A stretch of 64,000 nucleotides of DNA from Toxoplasma gondii ME49 (Eukaryota; Apicomplexa; Conoidasida; Eucoccidiorida; Sarcocystidae), in contig NC_031469.1 of NCBI RefSeq assembly GCF_000006565.2, positions 434,001 to 498,000 of the forward strand, given 5' to 3'. Below, one piece after another: positions 1-9,749 of the stretch (within the stretch, counting starts at the first letter, position 1; every line of letters starts with the position of its first letter). The position numbers and the translations under genes are program-made. The notes beneath the pieces were generated by a model. It was given only the letters and a program-made list of their open reading frames with translations, ran no database searches and was not told where the DNA came from.

Positions 1-1256
1 AGTAGCAAGTCCGTATTGACGTGCTATTCTCCACTCACGTTTTTTTGTTCAATTGTGGCCCCCGAATGCCTTATCCGGAAAGTATGTCCTTCTGGTGGGT
101 CTAGGACAGTTGGTGTAGGGCAGCGAGTACACGGGACAAGAATATGGCAGAAGCCTCTTCGAAGTCTTTGGGTTCTTGATTTCTTTGTGCGTGCTACCCA
201 AAACGAAGGAAATGAATTGTTTCCACGCCACCTCTACCGCTAGTGTTAGTCAATCAACTCGTAGCAAGAAAAGCTGTGAGTCGACACGCTTGTGCAGGTA
301 TATCTGAATAGCGAGATGCTCGTCCGCTGACTTTTCCCATAAATCTCGAAAAAGTGGCTTCTTTTCTGGAAAGTGATCGGTGTAGATTTTTTACGTAGCT
401 TCTGTAGAGCGAACTGCCCGCTAAAGCGACGCTCGATGACTGGTTCTCTAAAAGATAGACCTCATCCCCAGAGGCGGGTAGTCTTTTGAGTGTGCCTATC
501 GATCAGTTTTAGACGATGTGAGTGTGTGCCTTTTGTTTGCAAACGCACAGACTTTTTTCACTTCAAAGACCGTTTGCGCGGAAGTCGAAAATGATTGGGA
601 ACGATTCTGGACAACATGTTACCGCGGCGTGTTCTTTCGTTACTGATCGTGTTCTGCCTGTTTGTGGCTGTCGTGTGTCGATTTTCATGGAAGGCATAGA
701 TGCTAGTTCACTTCGTTGTCGCCGCTTTTCAAGCTTTTTCAAGGCCGTTTAATGAGACTTTTTGCCCTTTTGGGTGATGTAACAGTACGTCTGAGACCCT
801 GAAGGAAGACTCCACATCTATCGGAAAGTGCAAGAGGGCGTCAAATTCTTTTTAACTTTGTCACGCCTTTCCTGTCTTACACATTGCCTTGTAACAGTGA
901 GTGGGATGTGCCGTCGGTGAAAACTTGTCGAGCGGCTTTACTTTCTGCCTGAAAACGGGCGAGACATCGCCGGTTTGTAGTCCTCGTTCTCCTCCAGGGT
1001 CGCTATCTTACAAAAGTGACTTCCCGCGTTCCATCGTCTTGGCGATCCTCTCTGCCTCGTTTTCACAGCAATGTCTGTCGGTCCAATGCTCACCTAATTG
1101 CCCCTTTCACTTCTTAGTCTTCCTCATCCCGTTCCCACGCGTTCCACCCCTCTTGTCCGTGCACAGAATGCTATCCTGTGGTGACTTCTTCCAAGGTTTC
1201 ACAGCACCTTTTTCAGTGAAGGGTAGAGTTTCTTTGAGCCTTTTTGCCACCGAACG
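1..1256. other. 5' flank of the kinase gene, no gene seen
   Basis: Open frames here are short and none has a recognisable motif. The 137-codon frame that starts near 901 overlaps the start of the kinase in a different frame and looks like chance. This stretch probably holds the promoter and 5' untranslated region of the kinase, but I see no specific element. Confidence 0.4.
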
Positions 1257-4076
1257 ATGGGGGCATCGGAGAGCACACAAGTGCCCAACTCTATCCCGCA
1301 AGGTCGGGGGCTAGTGGCGCACATTGACAAGTTTTGTCGTCTGGGAGAGGGAGGTTATGGAGTTGTCTACGGAGGGCATCTTTCCCCTTCTGGGCAACCT
1401 GTCGCGGTAAAAGTCGTGCAGCGCCATCAGTAAGTGCTTCTTCTGCTCGACCGTATGCGGAATTACCCGCTAGAGCAGCAGCGAGTCGATATGCTTTCTG
1501 AGGACTCGACGGAGCCTATCGCAGATTCGTTGTTGTCTTCCGTGGCTGAGGAAAAAAGCGCTACTAGAGAACACTCCACTGATTCGCAAGGAGAAGCAAC
1601 GACTGGAATTAGCAAAGGCTCTCCAGGTGTTTCTGTGGGCGGAGAAAGCGTGTTGTGTGGGTTGTCGCCGCATCCGATTCTTCCCCTTCCTAGCTCTCTG
1701 TCTGCGTGTGAAGACGAGGGTTTGAACGACACGGAGGCTGCAGAGGCAAACTTGGGATACCGCCAGGGGAGAAGTGATTTCTTGAGTGACCCAGAGGGTA
1801 CTACGGAAGCAGGCAAAAATCTGAACGCGCAACACTCGAGCGATCTAGATGAAAAGCATCATGAACATGTGGAGCATGTGAACCAGACCGAACAACAGAG
1901 TGGAGCACCTGCAGAAGAGAATACGGGGGCAGATACGAAGTTCGAGAAGAGCAACGACGGTGACACATGCACTGACACGCCGCGGCGTCTTTCGTCAAAA
2001 CAAAGCATAACGACTCAAGGCAGTCTCTCGGCTCGAAGTCCGAAGAACAGTCACGAGTTTGTGACTTTCTCGACTTCTCCTCCGAAGTCAATCTTCGAAT
2101 CCCCTCATCTTCTTCGCGTGTATGGGATCTACCTGTGTCTCCACACTGGACAGCTGTTCACTGTCATGGAGAGGCTCGAAGGTCCGCCACTTCGCGCCTA
2201 TCTCCTCGAAAGACACGCCGAAGATCTTCCGACGGAACTGGAAGCATTCCAAATCGTTTTTCCGGTTCTAAAGGGACTTCAGGAGTTCCACGAGAAAGGA
2301 GTAAGCGGGAGGAATCGAATAAAACTTAGCAGCAGACACCTCTGTACTTGATGCACTTAAACATGATGGTAGTGAAAAGCACATTAGAACATTCATCCGG
2401 TAAGCACAGACACGCAAGATCTAAACCAGTAGGAGACACGTGCAAACATGCACACACATATGTGTTGGTCGGCGTCCTACACAGCACTATTTTTCCAGTG
2501 AACAAGAGTTCGACTCCACTGATTCAGGTCCCTCGGTTTCCTTGGTCCTCTGTCGCCACACAGCCTTTCACCTTTGTTTCGGCACTGTCGTTTCCGTTGC
2601 AGTTCATCCACGGGGACATAAAAGTGGAGAATTTAATGTTTCGGCACTCGCCTCCGAACCTAGAGGCTCTCACGATCGTCGACGTCGATACACTCCTCCC
2701 TCACATCCCGGGTGCCGACGGCCTGACGCATCTTCCGGTCAGCTGTCCAGCTCTAGAAAAGCAGGCTGCGAAAGAGAATGGGGTGGGAAACCCGTCCTTA
2801 TTGGCGAGGAGACAATCCGTGCTGTCTCAACGAAAGAGCCGAAACTTTGAGGGTACCAAGAATCCGTTGAGCTGGGCCTTCGGACACTCTATTCCAGGGG
2901 GCAATGCAGACGCGTCCACGGCTCGGAATGGAGCTGGAGAAACAGTCGCCTGTTCGAAGGCAATGGAAGAAAAAGAAGGGAAACCTTCGGTGAAAGAAGT
3001 GATAGAGCAAGGGAGTGTATTTGCAGCTTGTGGAAAAGGTGCAGGATGCGTGGGCTGCAGCTTCACTCCCCAATACGTCCCATTTGACATCTTTGTCGAG
3101 AGAAAATTTTCACCCTACGTTGATGTCTACGCCGTCGGTTGTGTCCTCTACTTGCTCATGGAAGGATGCTTTCCCCATGAGCCAGGATATTTTGCCAGGT
3201 AAGAAAAAAGTCTGCAAGTTTCACGGAAAACATTCTGTCTCTACAAATGCGGTCCCTAATCTGGAATAAACAGGCAAGCATTTGCTTTTTCAGATTCCTG
3301 CCTTCAGTGAAATGTGCTGAAAAGATTTACGGAACACGTTTTGCCTCTACAGATGCAGTTTCTAACGTGGAATAGGTGATCATGCCTTCGCTGCATCCCA
3401 TCCACTGTGGAAACTGGAAGCGTGCAAACTGCCGATTCCAGTGAGGATTGGCCTTGCCTTCGCTGTGCTACTCTTACGAGAGAAAACGAAGCGGTTTTCA
3501 ACGAATAGGTGTGCGTACAGTCTCAGGGGAGATTCGATGACCCGGCGAATCTGCGAGATCTCCATGTCCTTCCCCCTGCTGGTGCTTGTGGCGTCGTCTA
3601 TTCCGATTTGCTTATCGTGGTCGTTTATCGGCACTGTCTGTGGTCTTTACAGTAATGGCCTCTTGAACATTGGAGTGACAAGCAGGTTGGGAGCAGAGCC
3701 AGTTTTCCATCGAGCGAAGCGACAATACTCGGCAGTTTGCGAGAACTTCATGAGGCGCCTGCTCCACAAGAACCGGAAGTATCGGATTTCAGACGCAACA
3801 GAAGCTCTGCAGCATCCGTGGATTGACTACATGGCTTGGTTGTTAGCGAAAAAAAAAGAGGAAGAGGAAAACTACCAAGTAGTAGACGGGACAACGGGAG
3901 AGAGGGAGATTTTGATAGAAGAGAAAAGAGAAAGCGCACACAGAGGGAACCACGTAGATAGAAAGGTGGGCGAGACCGCTCTCTCGGTAGCGATCGAAAT
4001 CAACGAGGCCGGGGAAGGATCCGGGTTGAAAACGAGCGCGAGCGATCCATCGTCAGCCGTAGATGCACGAGAGTAA
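1257..4076 (+). CDS. Divergent Ser/Thr-type protein kinase, non-RD
   Basis: Four exons fit in phase: 1257-1429, 1694-2300, 2603-3198 and 3686-4076, giving about 588 residues. The ATG at 1257 lies just before the glycine-rich loop LGEGGYGVVY (residues 29-38) and the VAVK lysine (Lys52). A long acidic insert of about 190 residues separates this from the rest of the N-lobe. Exon 3 opens with the catalytic loop HGDIKVEN (263-270), where HRD has become HGD, followed by DVD (287-289) in place of DFG. An insert of about 120 residues then precedes a worn APE region (TPQYVPFD). The F helix (DVYAVGCVLYLLMEG) and the last subdomain (YRISDATEALQHPWI) are clear. The nucleotide-binding Lys, catalytic Asp, Asn and metal-binding Asp are retained, so activity is possible. 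The substrate is unknown. The first intron is the least certain: its donor GTAAGT at 1430 overlaps an in-frame TAA, and the pyrimidine-rich acceptor at 1693 restores phase. Confidence 0.75.
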
Positions 4077-5490
4077 AAGGCAGAAATCCAACAGGCCTTG
4101 CATGCAACGTGCTTTGAGGAACACTCCGCTGCTGCGTCTCCAAATTCAACAGCTGCAGGCACAGACTCAGAAAATGCAGATGCGTGGAGCCCGGAGTCGT
4201 CCCCCATTGGAGCGGAAGATTTTGTGTCTGCGCAGCAGTCTGTCGGCCCCTCTTCTCCTGTTGGATTTGAGCTCTTTCAACGTTTTCCGTCTCTCCTCAC
4301 GGAGGGTGCACACAAAACTCACGACGACCGCCCCACTCAAGAGACGCGTTGTCTTTTTTTGAGCTCGAATCAGGCGATCTGCGGCCCTCTGGAAACAGCT
4401 GTAGAAGAGGCTGAGGAGACGTTTCTGCAGGCAGAGGATTCTTGGCAGCTGAAGGACCCGGGAAACGCCAATGGTGCGACGGATGAGAACCTAGAAACGA
4501 TGGGGCTAGACAGGGATGCACCATGTAGAGTGGAAACGAAAGGCGGGGGTTCCAGCGTTAAGCTAACCCATCGGTAGCGGGACTAGTCGGCGCAGAGGAT
4601 GCAGCAGGCAAGCCTGACAAACACAGCGAGTTTTGGAATGAGAAAGACAAAAAGGGGGAGACAGGGGAAGTTAAAGAGTCTGTGAGACGAAGACCATGGA
4701 GTGGATGCTGGATCGGTTTAATGTTCGACGCCTTTGGGGGGGAGGGTGGCAGGGACGTTCCTCCGAGTCAAGCACAGAAAGACAGCCAAGAAGGTTCAGC
4801 CGAAGATGAGGGTATCGAAGTAAGCGCTAATGCTATTGCTGGAGTGGAAACAGGAAATAAAACATAGAAGGGAACTCTGGCAGTTTCTGGGCGCTCTCAG
4901 GACATCGCTGGCCTTTCCCTCGCTTCCTCCGCAAAACAGCAACGGTGGTAGAAGACCAGGCCGGAGTCGATGCGACAGAAAACGCAACAGAGAAGGGAGA
5001 GGATGAGGCGAAGAAAGAAAAGCAGACTGAAGAGGGCAAGGAGCAGGGTGAGGAGGTGGGCGGGGACGATGCGACCAAAGAAACGAGAAAGGAGGAAAGT
5101 GCAGAAGAACAGCAGGTTCAGGATGACGAAGTTCCAACAATTGCGCTGCCATCAGAAGTCTCGCGAACAGCAGAGGGTGCAGCGCGACTTGACACTGCCA
5201 AGAAAACGATGAGTGAAGAGACAACTCAGGAGGGACGGGACAGAGACGCAACGAGCTGCGGAGGAATTTTTTCTGGTCGTTGGTTTAGGCTGGAAACTAC
5301 TGGTGGATACGTGCACGAAATAATCAAAACGGTGGAGCGCGTCTGTTTTGCGGTGGAAATGGAAAGGGTAACATGTGAGATAAAAGACTATGAGTTGTTA
5401 TGCCAAGAAGGATCCCAGATTACCCTGCTTATCTTTGTTATATTAATACATGGAGTTAGCTTTGTATCGCGACTTATTGTCGGGAGCTAA
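4077..5490 (+). pseudogene. Decayed acidic C-terminal extension of the kinase
   Basis: After the TAA at 4074-4076 the same frame stays open for 166 more codons, to 4577. It keeps the Glu/Ser-rich composition of the kinase tail. Acidic coding-like stretches then continue in other frames: about 4578-4684 in a shifted frame, a 61-codon frame at 4682-4867, and a strongly Glu/Lys/Thr-rich frame from 4945 to about 5270. No good splice sites join these pieces. The simplest reading is that the kinase once had a tail some 400 residues longer that has been broken by stops and frameshifts. Unrecognised introns, or a 3' untranslated region of biased composition, are the alternatives. Confidence 0.4.
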
Positions 5491-6774
5491 TGCAGCTAAA
5501 GCAAGCAGGGAAAATACCGGACGGTCCGAAAAGGGATCAGCTACCCATGTGTGGCGAAAGACTTCGGGGAGATGAACAGCGTCGTACATCTAGTTGACAC
5601 ACGTCGTTCGCTCCCTTATTTAGCGGAGGAAACGTCAGAACTGCCACTTCTTCATTATCTGTCTGGGCAGTGGCGTTTGTGGAAGCAAACAAAAACAGCA
5701 ACTCTGGTCCCGTGTCCCTACCAAACTGTTTTCGGCCACGGATATTATTTAGTTAAAGCTAGACACTTTTTGGCTTATTCCACAGGCACTAAAACTGATT
5801 TACGCCCCAATGTAAACCACGTGATTGAGCTCTCCATAAACACACGTACGAAAGGAAGCTTAGAGGTCGTGTGTCGCTCCGTGGCAGACTCACCCAGAAT
5901 AGCTGCAGCACCTGTCTGTCACCCTTCATGCTGGAGTCACCGAGTATAGATCCAGATAAAAATGTTTCCTCTTGCTGAGTCGTTTCGTTGTTTTTGGCGG
6001 CTTCTCTAGTTGACTCACGGCTCGGTTCTCCCTGAACTCGCGCGTACCCAGAAGAAAGGCATCCTGTCTCTCTAAACGGCAATTGATTTTTGTCGAGTAC
6101 GTGGGAGACGATTTGCGCATGCATGTGCGGAGTCAATTTCAGAAAAGCAAGTAGTGAACCGAGGGCGTTTGACGAATACAAGAGAGAATTTCACATTCGC
6201 CTCAGGAACGGAAAATATGTACGCGCGTCATCACGGTTTCTTTTGCGTCCCGGTTCTGGACGTGCGTCTTCAGGTTCTGCGGGCTTAAGTGTTCGTTCAA
6301 GCTCACTATGTGCATTCATATTTGCGTTGCATGCTTTGTTTCTTATAAAACGAAGTCAATGTGCCTAGCCTATATGAAAAGCTGTTTCGACTTTCCAACG
6401 AAAGAACGTTCGGATATCTCTACCGGTGAGAGGAAACCTGTCAGTGATAGCTAAGTCGCCTCGACTGGTTCCTCCGCTTCCGTGTTGTTGGCCAGTGGAA
6501 CAAAGACAACAATGACGAGGTAACGATGGGAGTACTTATTTCCCTGTCTTCTGATGTTGGTGTCTCCATATTCGCTGAGTCACACCACCACTACAGACTC
6601 GAGAGAGACACGACGTAACAGTACTAGCAGGTAGTTCTGCGAGTAAATCGCGTGGAACATACTTTGTGGTGCGGTAAGAGGTATCAGCCTGAAACCTGGG
6701 ATAAGGTTTCAGTACCAGCAGTAGTCGAGCCCTCAGACCAGTTTGATACCGCCACCTGCAGCGCGACCACATTT
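5491..6774. other. Intergenic stretch, no gene supported
   Basis: Only short overlapping frames on both strands are present, with no motif and no convincing splice pair. The stretch lies between the decayed kinase tail (+) and the decayed repeat sequence (-), so it probably contains 3' untranslated regions of both neighbours. Confidence 0.4.
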
Positions 6775-7205
6775 TTAGCAGCCACTGGCAAGAGAGGAGT
6801 GGGGCCTCTCTAGGCCCACCCATGAATGTCCCTGTTGTTCATGCACCCCGGTTGCGCCAAACCGCATGCCTTTTGAACAGCCACTTGGCCTTCTCCCGGC
6901 AAACTGACTTGCCGTATACATAGGTGGCACCATACCGGATAAAGCAGCAGCTACCTTAACAGTTTCTGCCAGCCCCACTGCCTTGAACCTCATAGCATTA
7001 ACACGCGAAGACTCTCTTTTCCATTCGGCGGGACGCCCTTAGGCTGGACACCCTGAGGGGCTACCTGCGGCATCATCTTAACGGTCCCGATCCCGCTAGA
7101 TTTTCGAGGTTTCTTTGGCGATGCTGTTGCGTACTCCAGGCCTACTCAGGAGGTTAGGTAGGATGCCCATTGGGGCCCAGTCGACTATTCCTTTGGAGCA
7201 CCGAC
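6775..7205 (-). pseudogene. Degenerate repeat copies past the stop of the repeat protein
   Basis: On the minus strand, below the stop at 7208-7206, sequence like the neighbouring 38-residue repeat persists with stops and a frame change. Around 7076-7015, in the same frame, one reads QVAPQGVQPKG, close to the repeat core QIAPKGIQPK. Around 6981, in another frame, one reads KAVGLAETVK, close to KPVGLGSVKK. This indicates the repeat array once extended further 3' and has been truncated. An unrecognised intron is possible, but no good donor lies just before the stop. Confidence 0.4.
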
Positions 7206-8561
7206 TCATGGACATTTCGGATATTCTTTAGTGGGAATGACGGTTGATGGAGCGCCCTTCGGGAGTTTAGGCTCTATGCCCTTCGGTGCGATCTGTGGAC
7301 ATTTCTTTACGCTTCCCAGTCCGACGGGTTTCGGTGCTCCTTTAGCGGGAATGATGGTTGACGGAGCGCCCTTCGAGAGTTTAGGCTGTATACCCTTCGG
7401 TGCGATCTGTGGACATTTCTTTACGCTTCCAAGTTCGACGGGTTTCGGTGCTCCTTTAGCGGGAATGATGGTTGACGGAGCGCTCTTCGGGAGTTTAGGC
7501 TGTATACCCTTCGGTGCGATCTGTGGACATTTCTTTACGCTTCCCAGTCCGACGGGTTTCGGTGCTCCTTTAGCGGGAATGATGGTTGACGGAGCGCTCT
7601 TCGGGAGTTTAGGCTGTATACCCTTCGGTGCGATCTGTAGACTTGTGTTTACGCTTCCCAGCCCGACGGCCGTCTGTGTTCCTTTAGCTGGGATATCAGT
7701 ATCCAGGACCTTCGGTTGGACACCCTTTGGTGCTATCATTGAATTTTTGCTTACGGTCTCAACGTTACCTTTGGCAGCTTTTGATGCTCCATTAGGGAGG
7801 GTGCCGCACACTCCAGAGCTATTCAGGAGTTTTGGCTGTGTACCCTTTGGCGCCATATGTGGATTTTTCTTTACGGTGTCGAAAGCTGCCTTTTTCCAAG
7901 CTCCTTTAGCAAGGAATTCTGGTACAGCAACGGTATCCTGGAGCTCATCGGTATCATCGGAGAGGAGTCTCTGGATGGCCTGTCAAAAAACAAGGGAACA
8001 GATTGCATGAATGAGAGCATGATTCAAGAAAATTAGAAAGTATTATCACCTGGGTTTTATTAGATGCTGGCATGAGCATGATCCTGATATGTGTGGGGTT
8101 CCAGGGCGAGTGTTTTGTGTTAGCCTCAAAAACATGGATCTTTTTCACGTGTACACACGATTAACATTCTGATTAATCAGCGCGCTACTACGCGTGCCGG
8201 GACAACCAAGCAATTTACACACATCACTCAGCAACAGAAGTTCTGCGATTGCTTCTGCGCACTCCACCCTTATTCAACTTACTCTTCCGCCACCTGCATC
8301 ATTCTGTTGACGGTCGTTGTTGTGGCTCAGTTTCTTTAGTTGGTTCAGCTTCGCCTGGTTCTTTTCGGAGGTTTCAAGCAGCTCTTTATAAAGGCGCGTG
8401 ACAATGCCGACCATGCAGCGATAATCGATTTTTTGCGCTCCCAGGCGTTGGCAGCTTCTGTTGGTGTCGTCCACGGCTCCCTCCCAGTCCCATATTTCAT
8501 AGGAATCTATGAAAAAGGCAAAAACAAGCAAACGAAGGAGCGACCTGATGGGAAAACGCAT
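7206..8561 (-). CDS. Putative secreted protein with 38-residue tandem repeats
   Basis: Two exons, 8561-8283 and 7979-7206, join in phase 0 with a GTAAGT donor and a pyrimidine-rich acceptor (CTTGTTTTTTGACAG), giving 350 residues. The ATG at 8561 was chosen because it starts a typical signal peptide (MRFPIRSLLRLLVFAFF). The frame is open further upstream to 8621, but only from a non-ATG codon for its last part. A short charged region (KELLETSEKNQAK) precedes the intron. Exon 2 carries Lys/Pro/Gly-rich repeats built around IAPKGIQPK, PAKGAPKP and VGLGSVKKCP. Four copies keep an exact 114-bp period, and about two older, diverged copies lie on their N-terminal side. No enzyme motif is present. 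Secretion, perhaps to a parasite vacuole like dense-granule proteins, is an inference from the signal peptide and low-complexity repeats. I do not recognise a named family. Confidence 0.65.
7230..7685. repeat. Four tandem copies of a 114-bp coding repeat
   Basis: The shared core CTTCGGTGCGATCTG begins at 7281, 7395, 7509 and 7623, an exact spacing of 114 bases (38 codons). The copies differ by only a few bases. Two diverged copies follow, with the core spaced by 102 and then 120 bases (7725 and 7845). Because the unit length is a multiple of three, the complementary plus strand also stays open for 259 codons. I take that plus-strand frame as a by-product. Confidence 0.9.
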
Positions 8562-8951
8562 ATGCACCTGAGCACGGCAAGTTGGGGGACCCAGCAGCTT
8601 CCTGATGGCGACAAACCGCACTATATGACTGGTGACGTACAGATATATGAGGAGAACGACTGCGATAACACTGCTGTAGAGAATCCACTGTAAGATTATC
8701 CATGATTTACCCCGTCGAACAAGTTCGTGAAAATGCGCGTTTGCACCTCAAATACAAAACGATGACTCTCGCCACAGTCACCAGCTTGTGTACTCGTAGC
8801 CTACTAGGCACGTGGTTGGAGAAACCAAAAGGATCCGCACAAGGCAAGCCAGCATATTATGTCGCTGGACGAAGTACGGCGACCATAAAGTTCAAGGAGG
8901 TGTGATCGTCGTTCGACGGAGCTAGCCTACTGAGAGTGCCCGTAGACGCAT

Positions 8952-9749
8952 TCAGTATATATGGAGATGGTACTGGCAAGAGAAGGCGTCTGTTACATGT
9001 AGCTTTGACGATTGATACGAGCGTCTCCGTTTGCAGTTGCTGAAAGAGAAACTTGTGTTAATTTTGTTCATGGCCCCATGATCCCTCGTACCTGAATCGT
9101 CCAAAAACTGGTCAAGAACCCAGAACAGACAGTTCCTTTTTTCTGTCCCAGACTTGCTTCGCTCTGTGCCACAGCGTGCGCTATCGTTCTTTTCAGAGAA
9201 CGGCTGAAAATTGGGTTTAGAGGCACGAGATGGAGAAGCCGTTGGGCTATCCACACCGCCGGGCGCCGAGTGACCCAGAGCGCGAATACACTCGTACATG
9301 GGATGAAATCTCAGAAAGTTCTCTGCGCCTCTTTGTCGAAAATAAAGTTCCTCGTCGTCTGGCTGGGACGAATCTCCCCGCGCTAACCGAGGAGCGGCAT
9401 CGAGACCCCCAGAGGCCGGGCCACACACCCCGTTGCCATTTTCCGGGAAACCCTCGACGTCAGAAGAGGAATCAGGGTGAGGCCGCGGTGCGACAGCGCT
9501 GCTGAGATGATGTGCTTGCTTCCTCAAAAACCAAACATTTGCTAGCGCAGGGGGACATGGAGGGAGCGGAGTCAAAGGATGCGGCCTACCGTCACTCTGC
9601 TCCGCGTTGCTCGTGCCGGCTTTCTCACGGGAATCACCCGAAGGAGAATCCCGACTTTTTGGAGGACTCGTCCCACGTTTCTTCAACGACACTGGCGACT
9701 TGGTCGCCGAAGAAGACGTTTGGGGACGGGAAAATGTAGGAACCACCAT
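8952..9749 (-). CDS. Hypothetical Ser/Pro-rich protein
   Basis: An ATG-initiated frame of 265 codons is much longer than expected by chance here. It is rich in Ser, Pro, Arg and acidic residues, for example KSPVSLKKRGTSPPKSRDSP near the start. There is a less biased patch containing YFRQRGAENFLRFHPMYECI about 135 residues in. No signal peptide, membrane segment or known domain is visible. A donor-like CAG/GTACGAG at 9092/9091 suggests the first exon may end there, after about 219 residues, with later exons not found; otherwise the frame runs to the stop at 8952. An acceptor-like CACCTGCAG lies shortly upstream of the ATG, so the start is also uncertain. Confidence 0.45.
   Translation of the reverse strand: MVVPTFSRPQTSSSATKSPVSLKKRGTSPPKSRDSPSGDSREKAGTSNAEQSDGRPHPLTPLPPCPPALANVWFLRKQAHHLSSAVAPRPHPDSSSDVEGFPENGNGVCGPASGGLDAAPRLARGDSSQPDDEELYFRQRGAENFLRFHPMYECIRALGHSAPGGVDSPTASPSRASKPNFQPFSEKNDSARCGTERSKSGTEKRNCLFWVLDQFLDDSGTRDHGAMNKINTSFSFSNCKRRRSYQSSKLHVTDAFSCQYHLHIY

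Noticed and set aside
7231..8010. 259-codon plus-strand frame opposite the repeat protein
   Set aside because: It lies antisense to the repeat array, whose period is a multiple of three, so both strands stay open. The minus strand has the signal peptide and splice signals.
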